Below are positions 53,502 through 62,136 of a DNA stretch of 64,000 bases, in pieces; the first letter of the stretch is position 1, and every line of letters starts with the position of its first letter. The stretch is from Methylobacterium sp. J-070 (GTDB lineage Bacteria; Pseudomonadota; Alphaproteobacteria; Rhizobiales; Beijerinckiaceae). The stretch is from contig NZ_JAKSXX010000290.1 in the NCBI RefSeq assembly GCF_022829385.1, forward strand, positions 186,001 to 250,000, read 5' to 3'. The notes under the pieces are model-generated. The model searched no databases and had not been told where the DNA came from. It saw nothing but the letters and a program-made list of their open reading frames with translations. The translations under genes and the position numbers were made by a program.

Positions 53502-53711
53502 ATGACGGGCCAGCCAGACAACCTGATGCCCGTGTACCTGCGGCGGATCGACGAGAAGGTCGATCGCCTCAGGGACGATGTCCGCGAACTGAAGGGCCGC
53601 ATGGCGGCGGTCGAAGAGAATCTGGCTGGCGTCCACCGGTGGATCGACAGGGTCGAGCTTCGCATCGAACGCACCGAGCGACGCCTCGATCTCGCCGACG
53701 CCCCGCACTGA
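53502..53711 (+). CDS. Small coiled-coil protein in the nuo operon (orf69)
   Basis: This 69-aa protein, between nuoF and nuoG, is also absent from canonical complex I. After a short polar N-terminus (MTGQPDNLMPVYLRR) it is one long amphipathic helix with clear heptads (IDEKVDRLRDDVRELKGRMA, WIDRVELRIERTERRLDL) ending in ADAPH. The RIER.ERRLD(I/L).DAP end is shared with orf84, so the two may derive from one ancestor or interact. Similar free-standing helices are scattered in Methylobacterium-like genomes. Confidence 0.7.
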   Translation: MTGQPDNLMPVYLRRIDEKVDRLRDDVRELKGRMAAVEENLAGVHRWIDRVELRIERTERRLDLADAPH

Positions 53712-53721
53712 GATTGCACCG

Positions 53722-55803
53722 ATGACAAAAATCCTCGTCGACGGCACCGAGGTCGACGTCCCCGCCGACTACACCCTGCTCCAGGCCTGCGAGGCCGCCG
53801 GGGCCGAGATCCCGCGCTTCTGCTTCCACGAGCGCCTGTCGATCGCCGGCAATTGCCGGATGTGCCTGGTCGAATTGAAGGGCGCGCCGAAGCCCGTGGC
53901 CTCCTGCGCCTACGCGGTGAAGGATTGCCGCCCCGGCCCGAACGGCGAGCCGCCGGAGGTGCTGACGCGCTCGCAGGGCACCAAGAAGGCCCGGGAAGGG
54001 GTGATGGAGTTCCTCCTCATCAACCACCCGCTCGACTGCCCGATCTGCGACCAGGGCGGCCATTGCGACCTGCAGGACCAGGCCATGGCCTACGGGGTCG
54101 ACTCGACCCGCTACCAGGAGAACAAGCGCGCGGTCGAGGAGAAGCACATCGGCCCGTTGGTGCGGACGGCGATGAACCGCTGCATCCACTGCACCCGCTG
54201 CGTGCGCTTCCTCGCGGAGGTGGCGGGGGTGCCGGATCTCGGCGCCATCGGCCGCGGCGAGGACATGGAGATCACCAGCTACCTCGAGCAGTCGATGGCC
54301 TCGGAACTCCAGGGCAACGTCGCCGACCTGTGCCCGGTCGGCGCGCTGGTGCACCGGCCGCAGAGCTACAACGTGCGCCCCTGGGAGCTGAACAAGACCG
54401 AATCGGTCGACGTGATGGACGCGGTCGGCTCGTCGATCCGCATCGACACCCGCGGCCGCGAGGTGATGCAGATCGAGCCGCGGGTGAGTGAGGAGGTCAA
54501 CGAGGAGTGGATCTCGGACAAGACCCGCTATCACATCGACGGGCTGCGCATGCAGCGCCTGGACCGGCCGTACCTGCGCGAGAACGGCCGGCTGCGCCCG
54601 GCCTCCTGGGGTGAGGCGTTCCAGGCCATCGCCGCCCGGGTGAAGGGCGCCGACCCGAAGCGCATCGGCGCGGTCGTCGGGGATCTCTCGGGCGTCGAGG
54701 AGATGTTCGCGCTGCGCGAACTGATGCGGAGCCTCGGCTCGCCCAACCTCGATTGCCGCCAGACCGACGCCGGGCTCGATCCGGCGCTCGGCCGCGCGTC
54801 CTACATCTTCAACCCGACCATCCCGGGGATCGAGGCCGCGGACGCGATCCTGATCGTCGGCGCGAACCCGCGCACCGAGGCTTCGCTGCTGAACGTCCGC
54901 ATCCGCAAGCGCTGGCGCATGGCGCCGCTGGCGGTGGGGGTGATCGGCGAGCCGGTCGACCTGACCTACCCGAGCCACTACATCGGCGCCGGCCCCGAGT
55001 CGCTGGCGGCGCTGGCCCGCGGCGAGCACAGCTTCCTCGAGATCCTCAAGGAGGCGAAGGCGCCGCTCGTCATCGTCGGCGCCAACGCCGCGCCGGGCAT
55101 CCTGGCGGCGGCGGCGACGCTGGCCCGGGACGTCGGCGCGGTCTCGGCCGAGGGGAACGGCTTCGGCGTGCTGCACACGGCGGCCGCCCGGGTCGGGGCC
55201 CTGGATCTCGGCTTCGTGCCGGGGGAGGGGGGCCTGACCTTCGCGCAGATGCTGGAGCCCGGCGCGCTCGACGTGCTGTTCAACCTCGGCGCCGACGAGC
55301 GCGACGTGCCCCCGGGCGCCTTCGTGATCTACCAGGGTACCCACGGCGACCGCGGAGCCTCCCGGGCCGACGTGATCCTGCCGGGGGCCGCCTACAGCGA
55401 GAAGTCGGCGACCTGGGTGAACACGGAGGGGCGGGTCCAGATGGGCAACCGCGCCGCCTTCCCGCCGGGCGATGCCCGCGAGGACTGGGCGATCCTGCGC
55501 GCCCTCTCGGACGTGCTGGGTCACCGCCTGCCGTTCGACTCGCTCACCGCACTTCGCCGGGCGCTCTACGCCGCGCACCCGCATTTCGCCGCGGTCGGGA
55601 CCGTCGAGCCCGGCAATGCGGTCGAGGCGGTTGAGCGGCTGGCGGCCCTGGGCGGCTCGGCGAGCGGGCCTGCCTTCGCCTCGCCGGTGTCCGACTTCTA
55701 TCTCACCAATCCGATCGCCCGCGCCTCGCGGATCCTCGCCGAGTGCTCGCGGCTGGCCCGCGAACGGGCCGCCGAGGCGCAGCCCCTCGCGGCGGCCGAG
55801 TAG
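53722..55803 (+). CDS. nuoG: NADH-quinone oxidoreductase subunit G
   Basis: This 693-aa protein is the 75-kDa-type subunit, shorter at the C-terminus than E. coli NuoG (about 908 aa) and like the mitochondrial form. The N-terminal [2Fe-2S] N1b set lies in CFHERLSIAGNCRMCLVE and SCAYAV. The His-Cys3 cluster N5 is in HPLDCPICDQGGHCDLQDQA, and the N4 set is in NRCIHCTRCVRFL plus LCPVGAL. A molybdopterin-oxidoreductase-like domain without molybdenum follows (from about residue 220). Confidence 0.97.
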   Translation: MTKILVDGTEVDVPADYTLLQACEAAGAEIPRFCFHERLSIAGNCRMCLVELKGAPKPVASCAYAVKDCRPGPNGEPPEVLTRSQGTKKAREGVMEFLLINHPLDCPICDQGGHCDLQDQAMAYGVDSTRYQENKRAVEEKHIGPLVRTAMNRCIHCTRCVRFLAEVAGVPDLGAIGRGEDMEITSYLEQSMASELQGNVADLCPVGALVHRPQSYNVRPWELNKTESVDVMDAVGSSIRIDTRGREVMQIEPRVSEEVNEEWISDKTRYHIDGLRMQRLDRPYLRENGRLRPASWGEAFQAIAARVKGADPKRIGAVVGDLSGVEEMFALRELMRSLGSPNLDCRQTDAGLDPALGRASYIFNPTIPGIEAADAILIVGANPRTEASLLNVRIRKRWRMAPLAVGVIGEPVDLTYPSHYIGAGPESLAALARGEHSFLEILKEAKAPLVIVGANAAPGILAAAATLARDVGAVSAEGNGFGVLHTAAARVGALDLGFVPGEGGLTFAQMLEPGALDVLFNLGADERDVPPGAFVIYQGTHGDRGASRADVILPGAAYSEKSATWVNTEGRVQMGNRAAFPPGDAREDWAILRALSDVLGHRLPFDSLTALRRALYAAHPHFAAVGTVEPGNAVEAVERLAALGGSASGPAFASPVSDFYLTNPIARASRILAECSRLARERAAEAQPLAAAE

Positions 55804-55813
55804 GAACGCACCG

Positions 55814-56836
55814 ATGACGTCGCTCGAAATCCTCGGGACCGTGCTCCTGATCGTGCTGAAGAGCTTCGTGCTGCTCTCGGCGCTGCTCATCTTCATCGCT
55901 TACGCGCTGCTCGCCGACCGGAAGATCTGGGCGGCGGTGCAGCTGCGGCGCGGCCCGAACGTGGTCGGGCCGTTCGGCCTGTTCCAGTCCTTCGCCGACC
56001 TGCTCAAGTTCGTGCTGAAGGAACCGGTCATCCCGGCGGGCGCCAACAAGGCGATCTACCTGCTGGCGCCGCTGGTCTTCGCGATGCTCGCTTTGTCGAG
56101 CTGGGCGGTGATCCCACTCGCGGACGGCTGGGCGATCGCCGACATCAATGTCGGCATCACCTACATCTTCGCGATCTCGTCGCTCGGCGTGTACGGCGTC
56201 ATCATGGGCGGCTGGGCGTCGAACTCGAAATACGCCTTCCTGGGCGCGCTCCGCTCGGCGGCGCAGATGATCTCCTACGAGGTCTCGCTCGGCTTTGTGA
56301 TCATCTGCGTGCTGCTCTGCGCCGGCTCGCTCAACCTCTCGCGCATCGTGATGGCGCAGGACACCAGCCTCGGCCTGTTCGGCTGGTACTGGCTGTGGCT
56401 GTTCCCGATGTTCGTGGTGTTCTTCATCTCGGCGCTCGCCGAGACCAATCGCCCGCCCTTCGACCTGCCGGAGGCCGAATCGGAGCTCGTGGCCGGCTAC
56501 ATGGTCGAGTATTCCTCGACCCCGTACCTGTTGTTCATGCTCGGTGAGTACGTCGCCATCATGAGCATGTGCGCCCTCGGCACCGTGCTGTTCCTGGGCG
56601 GCTGGCTCTCGCCGATCCCGTTCGCGCCCTTCACCTGGGTGCCCGGCGTGATCTGGTTCGTCCTGAAGGCGAGCTTCCTGTTCTTCCTGTTCGCGATGGT
56701 GAAATCCATCGTGCCGCGCTACCGCTACGACCAGCTCATGCGCCTCGGCTGGAAGGTTTTTCTGCCGATCTCGCTGGTCTCGGTCGTCGTCGTCGCTTTC
56801 GTGCTCAAGCTGACCGGTCTCGCACCGGGCGCCTGA
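55814..56836 (+). CDS. nuoH: NADH-quinone oxidoreductase subunit H
   Basis: This 340-aa protein is ND1-like with eight membrane helices. Conserved loops are ADRKIWAAVQLRRGPNVVGP and FQSFADLLKF, the acidic quinone-entry loop AETNRPPFDLPEAESELVAG, and the end FAMVKSIVPRYRYDQLMRLG. It anchors the peripheral arm and lines the quinone channel. The ATG is at 55814, ten bases after nuoG. nuoI follows after 28 bp. Confidence 0.97.
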   Translation: MTSLEILGTVLLIVLKSFVLLSALLIFIAYALLADRKIWAAVQLRRGPNVVGPFGLFQSFADLLKFVLKEPVIPAGANKAIYLLAPLVFAMLALSSWAVIPLADGWAIADINVGITYIFAISSLGVYGVIMGGWASNSKYAFLGALRSAAQMISYEVSLGFVIICVLLCAGSLNLSRIVMAQDTSLGLFGWYWLWLFPMFVVFFISALAETNRPPFDLPEAESELVAGYMVEYSSTPYLLFMLGEYVAIMSMCALGTVLFLGGWLSPIPFAPFTWVPGVIWFVLKASFLFFLFAMVKSIVPRYRYDQLMRLGWKVFLPISLVSVVVVAFVLKLTGLAPGA

Positions 56837-56864
56837 GCCCACCCTTCGCATCGGAGATCCGGGC

Positions 56865-57353
56865 ATGAAGCTCGATCAGGTCGCCAAGAGCCTTCTGTTG
56901 AAGGAGTTCGTGTCGGGGATGATCCTCGGCATGCGCTATTTCTTCAAGCCGAAGGCCACGATCAACTACCCCTTCGAGATGGGCCATCGCGGGCCCCGCT
57001 TCCGGGGCGAGCACGCGCTGCGCCGCTATCCCAACGGCGAGGAGCGCTGCATCGCCTGCAAGCTCTGCGAGGCGATCTGCCCGGCCCAGGCGATCACCAT
57101 CGAGGCGGGTCCCCGCCGCAACGACGGCACGCGCCGGACGACGCGCTACGACATCGACATGGTGAAGTGCATCTATTGCGGCATGTGCCAGGAGGCCTGC
57201 CCGGTGGACGCCATCGTGGAGGGGCCGAACTTCGAGTTCTCGGTCGAGACCCGCGAGGAACTGCTCTACGACAAGCAGAAGCTCCTCCTGAACGGTGACC
57301 GCTGGGAGCGCGAGATCGCCCGCAACATCGCGATGGATGCACCTTATCGCTGA
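56865..57353 (+). CDS. nuoI: NADH-quinone oxidoreductase subunit I
   Basis: This 162-aa protein is TYKY-type and carries two [4Fe-4S] clusters (N6a, N6b) ligated by CIACKLCEAICPAQAI and CIYCGMCQEACPVDAI. An N-terminal amphipathic helix lies against the membrane arm (SLLLKEFVSGMILGMRYFFK). FRGEHALRRYPNGEERCIAC is conserved. A spacer of 120 bp, with a strong hairpin, separates it from nuoJ, the longest gap in the operon. Confidence 0.97.
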   Translation: MKLDQVAKSLLLKEFVSGMILGMRYFFKPKATINYPFEMGHRGPRFRGEHALRRYPNGEERCIACKLCEAICPAQAITIEAGPRRNDGTRRTTRYDIDMVKCIYCGMCQEACPVDAIVEGPNFEFSVETREELLYDKQKLLLNGDRWEREIARNIAMDAPYR

Positions 57354-57361
57354 CCCCATGC

Positions 57362-57383
57362 CGGGGGCGCTGTTGTGCCCCCG
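57362..57383 (+). other. Strong hairpin in the nuoI-nuoJ spacer
   Basis: CGGGGGC (57362-57368) pairs perfectly with GCCCCCG (57377-57383) around an 8-base loop. No T-run follows, so full termination is unlikely. It may stabilise or process the nuo mRNA, or partly attenuate expression of the membrane-arm genes. Confidence 0.5.
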
Positions 57384-57473
57384 CCGACCGGGTTCTATAG
57401 ACGGGCCGCCCGCTGCGGACCGTCTCCACGCACGGCAGAAGGGGCCGCTCCGGCGGCCGATCCCGACCAGCGC

Positions 57474-58094
57474 ATGACCGCAGCAGCCGCCTTCTTCTAC
57501 CTGTTCGCGAGCGTCACGGTCGCGTCGGGCTTCATGGTGATCGCATCACGCAATCCCGTGGCCTCGGTGCTGTTCCTGATCCTGGCCTTCGTGAACGCCG
57601 CCGGGCTGTTCGTCCTGATGGGTGCCGAGTTCCTCGCGATGATCCTCGTGGTGGTCTACGTCGGCGCGGTGGCGGTGCTGTTCCTGTTCGTGGTGATGAT
57701 GCTCGACGTGGACTTCGCCGAGCTGCGCCAGGGCTTCCAGCAATACCTGCCGGTCGGCGCCCTGATCGGGGCGATCTTCCTGGTCGAGCTGCTGCTGGTG
57801 GTGGGCTCCTGGAGCATCGATCCGGGCCTGGTGCAGGCGCCGCTCGGCAACGTCGCGGCGGCCGAGAACCTGACCAACGCCCAGGCGCTCGGCCGGGTGA
57901 TCTACACGGACTACGCCTACTTCTTCCAGCTCGCCGGCCTGATCCTGCTGGTCGCGATGATCGGCGCGATCGTGCTGACGCTCCGCGACCGGCCCGGCGT
58001 CAAGCGCCAGAACATCGCGGTCCAGAACGCCCGCACCCAGGCCATGGCGGTGGAGACCCGTAAGGTCCCCTCGCGCCAGGGCGTGGAGGTCTGA
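57474..58094 (+). CDS. nuoJ: NADH-quinone oxidoreductase subunit J
   Basis: This 206-aa protein is ND6-like with five membrane helices. The pi-bulge helix region reads GAEFLAMILVVVYVGAVAVL followed by FLFVVMMLDVDF, a conserved coupling element near the E-channel. The C-terminal tail (about 30 residues, Arg/Gln-rich) is cytoplasmic. The ATG at 57474 was chosen; the open frame reaches 57375 but the extra part crosses the hairpin spacer and is not family-like. nuoK starts 22 bp downstream. Confidence 0.96.
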   Translation: MTAAAAFFYLFASVTVASGFMVIASRNPVASVLFLILAFVNAAGLFVLMGAEFLAMILVVVYVGAVAVLFLFVVMMLDVDFAELRQGFQQYLPVGALIGAIFLVELLLVVGSWSIDPGLVQAPLGNVAAAENLTNAQALGRVIYTDYAYFFQLAGLILLVAMIGAIVLTLRDRPGVKRQNIAVQNARTQAMAVETRKVPSRQGVEV

Positions 58095-58116
58095 TGACCG
58101 CCGAAGGAACCGAACG

Positions 58117-58422
58117 ATGATCGGCCTGAGCCACTACCTCACCGTCGCGGCGATCCTGTTCACGCTCGGCGTGCTCGGCATCTTCATCAACCGCAAGAAC
58201 ATCATCGTCATCCTGATGTCGGTCGAGCTGATCCTGCTCTCGGTCAACATCAACCTCGTCGCCTTCTCGACGCAGCTGAACGACATCACCGGGCAGGTCT
58301 TCGCCCTGTTCGTGCTGACCGTCGCGGCCGCCGAATCGGCGATCGGCCTCGCCATCCTGGTGGTGTTCTTCCGCAACCGCGGCTCCATCGCGGTCGAGGA
58401 CGTGAGCATGATGAAGGGCTAG
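58117..58422 (+). CDS. nuoK: NADH-quinone oxidoreductase subunit K
   Basis: This 101-aa protein is ND4L-like with three membrane helices. The two conserved membrane glutamates of the proton path are in MSVELILLSVNINLVAF and VAAAESAIGLAILVVFFRNR. It stands between the quinone module and the antiporter-like subunits. An 82-bp gap precedes nuoL. Confidence 0.97.
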   Translation: MIGLSHYLTVAAILFTLGVLGIFINRKNIIVILMSVELILLSVNINLVAFSTQLNDITGQVFALFVLTVAAAESAIGLAILVVFFRNRGSIAVEDVSMMKG

Positions 58423-58504
58423 GACCTTCTTCTTCGCCCGCCCCGAGTGACATCCGGACGCCGCCGCCAGGCGGCCGGCCCGGAGGACGGACTGCAAGAG
58501 AGCG

Positions 58505-60604
58505 ATGTATCACGCGATCGTCTTCTTCCCGCTCATCGGCTTCCTGATCGCTGGCCTGTTCGGCCGGTACATCGGGGCGCGGGCGTGCGAGTACATCACC
58601 ACGGCGTTCCTCGCCTTCACGGCGCTGATCGCCTGGGGCGTGTTCCTCGACGGCGGTCACGCCGAGCGGGTGCAGGTCGCCTCCTGGTTCTCGGCCGGGG
58701 ACCTGCAGGTCGACTGGGCGTTCAAGATCGACGCCCTGACCCGGGTGATGCTGGTGGTGGTCACCACGGTCTCGACCCTCGTGCACCTCTACTCCGTGGG
58801 CTACATGGAGGAGGATCCGCACCGGCCGCGGTTCTTCGCCTACCTGTCGCTGTTCACCTTCGCCATGCTGATGCTGGTGACGGCCGACAACCTCGTGCAG
58901 ATGTTCTTCGGCTGGGAGGGCGTCGGCCTCGCCTCGTACCTGCTGATCGGCTTCTGGTACGAGAAGCCCTCGGCCAACGCCGCCGCCATGAAGGCCTTCA
59001 TCGTCAACCGGGTCGGCGATTTCGGCTTCTCGCTCGGCATCTTCCTGGTGTTCGTGCTGACCGGCTCGGTGGCGTTCGACGCGATCTTCGGCAAGGTCGA
59101 CGCGATCAAGACGCTCACCTTCCACTTCATCGGCTACGACTGGAACGCCCTGACGCTCGCCTGCCTGCTGCTGTTCATGGGCGCCATGGGCAAGTCGGCG
59201 CAGTTCCTGCTGCACACCTGGCTGCCGGACGCCATGGAGGGCCCGACCCCGGTCTCGGCGCTGATCCACGCCGCCACCATGGTGACGGCCGGCGTGTTCA
59301 TGGTCGCGCGCCTGTCGCCGCTGTTCGAGGAGGCGCCGAACGCGCTGGTCGTCGTGACGGTGATCGGCGGCATCACGGCGTTCTTCGCGGCCACGATCGG
59401 CCTCGTGCAGAACGACATCAAGCGGGTGATCGCCTACTCGACCTGCTCGCAGCTCGGCTACATGTTCGTGGCGCTCGGCGTCGGCGCCTACTCGGCCGCC
59501 GTGTTCCACCTGTTCACCCACGCCTTCTTCAAGGCGCTGCTGTTCCTGGGCGCCGGCTCGGTCATCCACGCGATGCACCATGAGCAGGACATGCGGAACA
59601 TGGGCGGCCTGCGCCGCTACATCCCCTACACCAGCGCCATGATGGCGATCGGCTCCCTGGCGCTGATCGGCTTCCCCTACACGGCGGGCTACTACTCCAA
59701 GGACGCGATCATCGAGGCGGCCTACGCGTCGAGCCGGCCCGGGCACACGCTCGCCTTTCTCTGCGTCGTGGTGGCGGCGTTCTTCACCTCGTTCTACTCC
59801 TGGCGCCTGTTCTTCATGACCTTCGAGGGTCCGGCCCGCTGGGGCGCCCACGCGGCCCACGACCATCACGACGCCCCCGCGGTGGCGCATTCCGCCATGG
59901 CGCACGAGGCCGACGGGGCGCCCGGCCACACGGAGGGCGTCGCCCACGACGATCACGGTCACGACATCGAGCCGGCGCACAGGAGCGACCTCGTCGCCGA
60001 CGACCATCACGGGCACGGCGACCACACGCCCCACGAGAGCCCGCCGGTGATGACGGTGCCGCTGGCGATCCTCGCCTTCGGCGCGCTGTTCGCCGGGATC
60101 ATCTTCCACAACCGCTTCATCGGCGAGGGGATGGACGCGTTCTGGGGCCACGCCCTGGCGCACGGGCCGGACAACCACATCATGCACGAGATCCACGAGG
60201 TCCCGGCACTGGTCTCCTATTCGCCGCTGATCATGCTGATCCTCGGCTTCGTCCTGGCCTACTGGATGTACATCCGCCGGCCGGAGCTGCCGCGCGCGCT
60301 CGCCGCGCAGCAGCCGTCGCTGTACCGGTTTCTGCTCAACAAGTGGTACTTCGACGAGATCTACGACCGGATCTTCGTCCGCCCGGCCAAGGATTTCGGC
60401 CTGTTCCTATGGAAGCAGGGCGACGGCCGGATCATCGACGGGCTCGGCCCCAACGGCATCGCGGCGCGCGTCGTGGACGTGACCCGCGGCGTGGTCCGCC
60501 TGCAGACCGGCTACCTCTACCACTACGCCTTCGTGATGCTCATCGGCGTCGCCGGCCTGATCAGCTGGTACCTGATGTCCGGCCTGCCCAAGGGTGCTCA
60601 CTGA
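58505..60604 (+). CDS. nuoL: NADH-quinone oxidoreductase subunit L, His-rich insertion
   Basis: This 699-aa protein is ND5-like, with antiporter-type helices (FGWEGVGLASYLLIGFWYEK, HTWLPDAMEGPTPVSALIHA, YSTCSQLGYMFVALGVGAYS). The long C-terminal amphipathic HL helix lies along the membrane arm and ends in a final transmembrane span. Between about residues 450 and 515 there is a very histidine/aspartate-rich loop (HAAHDHHDAP, DDHGHDIEPAH, DDHHGHGDHTPH) that could bind metal ions. Loops of this kind occur in other alphaproteobacterial NuoL. Confidence 0.96.
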   Translation: MYHAIVFFPLIGFLIAGLFGRYIGARACEYITTAFLAFTALIAWGVFLDGGHAERVQVASWFSAGDLQVDWAFKIDALTRVMLVVVTTVSTLVHLYSVGYMEEDPHRPRFFAYLSLFTFAMLMLVTADNLVQMFFGWEGVGLASYLLIGFWYEKPSANAAAMKAFIVNRVGDFGFSLGIFLVFVLTGSVAFDAIFGKVDAIKTLTFHFIGYDWNALTLACLLLFMGAMGKSAQFLLHTWLPDAMEGPTPVSALIHAATMVTAGVFMVARLSPLFEEAPNALVVVTVIGGITAFFAATIGLVQNDIKRVIAYSTCSQLGYMFVALGVGAYSAAVFHLFTHAFFKALLFLGAGSVIHAMHHEQDMRNMGGLRRYIPYTSAMMAIGSLALIGFPYTAGYYSKDAIIEAAYASSRPGHTLAFLCVVVAAFFTSFYSWRLFFMTFEGPARWGAHAAHDHHDAPAVAHSAMAHEADGAPGHTEGVAHDDHGHDIEPAHRSDLVADDHHGHGDHTPHESPPVMTVPLAILAFGALFAGIIFHNRFIGEGMDAFWGHALAHGPDNHIMHEIHEVPALVSYSPLIMLILGFVLAYWMYIRRPELPRALAAQQPSLYRFLLNKWYFDEIYDRIFVRPAKDFGLFLWKQGDGRIIDGLGPNGIAARVVDVTRGVVRLQTGYLYHYAFVMLIGVAGLISWYLMSGLPKGAH

Positions 60605-60605
60605 C

Positions 60606-62126
60606 ATGCTCGGTCTCGGCATCCTCTCCGGCCTGCTGATCGTGCCGCTCTGCGGCGCGGCCTTCATCCTGACGCTGAGCGGCGACGAGGAGTCGGTGGC
60701 GCGCAACAGCCGCTGGGCCGCGCTCGCCACCACGGTGGTCACCTTCCTGCTCTCGCTGGTGGCCTGGAGCCGCTACGACGCGGCCTCGGCGAGCTTCCAG
60801 CTGGTCGAGAGCCACGCGTGGCTCACGGAGACGATCCGGTTCAAGCTCGGCGTCGACGGCTTCTCGATGCCGCTGATCCTGCTGACCACGTTCCTGATGC
60901 CGTTCTGCATCGGCGCCTCGTGGCACTCGATCCACTTCCGGGTGAAGGAGTATTTCGTCGCCTTCCTCGTCCTCGAGACGACGATGATCGGCGTGTTCGC
61001 CTCGCTGGACCTGCTGCTGTTCTACCTGTTCTTCGAGGCCGGCCTGATCCCGATGTTCCTGATCATCGGGATCTGGGGCGGCGCGCGCCGGGTCTATGCG
61101 AGCTTCAAGTTCTTCCTCTACACCCTGCTCGGCTCGGTGCTGATGCTGCTCGCCGTCATGGCGATGTACTGGCAGGCCGGCACCACCGACATCCCGACCC
61201 TGCTGCAGACCCGCTTCCCGGTGGAGATGCAGACTTGGCTGTGGCTCGCCTTCTTCGCCTCCTTCGCGGTGAAGATGCCGATGTGGCCGGTCCACACCTG
61301 GCTGCCCGACGCCCACGTGGAGGCGCCGACCGCCGGGTCGGTGATCCTGGCCGGCATCCTCCTGAAGATGGGCGGCTACGGCTTCATCCGGATCTCCCTG
61401 CCGATGCTGCCGGTGGCGAGCCACGACTTCGCCCCCCTGGTCTTCGCGCTGTCGGTGATCGCGATCATCTTCACCTCGCTCACCGCGATGATGCAGACCG
61501 ACATCAAGAAGCTGATCGCCTACTCGTCGGTGGCCCATATGGGCTTCGTGACGCTCGGCCTGTTCACCCTGAACGAGCAGGGCATCCAGGGCGCGCTGTT
61601 CCTGATGATCTCCCACGGCATCGTGTCGGGGGCGCTGTTCCTCTGCGTCGGCGTCGTCTACGACCGGATGCACACCCGCGAGATCTCGGCCTATGGCGGC
61701 CTCGTGAAGCGGATGCCGCTCTACGCGGTGGCCATGATGGTGTTCACCATGGCCAATGTCGGCCTGCCCGGCACCTCCGGCTTCGTCGGCGAGTTCCTGT
61801 CGATGCTCGGCGCCTTCAAGGCGAACCCGAACGTCGCGTTCTTCTCGACCTTCGGCATCATCCTGTCGGCCGGCTACGCCTTGTGGCTCTACGCCCGGGT
61901 GATCTACGGCAAGCTGGAGAAGCCGAACCTCCAGGGCATCCTCGACCTCGACACCCGCGAGAAGATCATCCTGGCGCCCCTCGTGGTGCTGACGATCTAC
62001 TACGGCGTGCACCCGGCCCCCATCCTCGACGTGTTCGCGCCCTCGACGGATGCGCTGATGGCGAGCATGAAGGCCGCCCTCGCCAACACCCAGACCGCGG
62101 CCGCCGCGCTCCCGATCCCGCGCTGA
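60606..62126 (+). CDS. nuoM: NADH-quinone oxidoreductase subunit M
   Basis: This 506-aa protein is an ND4-like proton-pumping subunit of about 14 helices. Key regions are FKLGVDGFSMPLILLTTFLM, FYLFFEAGLIPMFLIIGIWG (with the conserved glutamate), FAVKMPMWPVHTWLPDAHVE and IAYSSVAHMGFVTLG. The ATG at 60606 follows the nuoL stop by one base; a GTG at 60594 in frame would overlap nuoL. nuoN follows after 10 bp. Confidence 0.97.
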   Translation: MLGLGILSGLLIVPLCGAAFILTLSGDEESVARNSRWAALATTVVTFLLSLVAWSRYDAASASFQLVESHAWLTETIRFKLGVDGFSMPLILLTTFLMPFCIGASWHSIHFRVKEYFVAFLVLETTMIGVFASLDLLLFYLFFEAGLIPMFLIIGIWGGARRVYASFKFFLYTLLGSVLMLLAVMAMYWQAGTTDIPTLLQTRFPVEMQTWLWLAFFASFAVKMPMWPVHTWLPDAHVEAPTAGSVILAGILLKMGGYGFIRISLPMLPVASHDFAPLVFALSVIAIIFTSLTAMMQTDIKKLIAYSSVAHMGFVTLGLFTLNEQGIQGALFLMISHGIVSGALFLCVGVVYDRMHTREISAYGGLVKRMPLYAVAMMVFTMANVGLPGTSGFVGEFLSMLGAFKANPNVAFFSTFGIILSAGYALWLYARVIYGKLEKPNLQGILDLDTREKIILAPLVVLTIYYGVHPAPILDVFAPSTDALMASMKAALANTQTAAAALPIPR

Positions 62127-62136
62127 GACGGAAACA

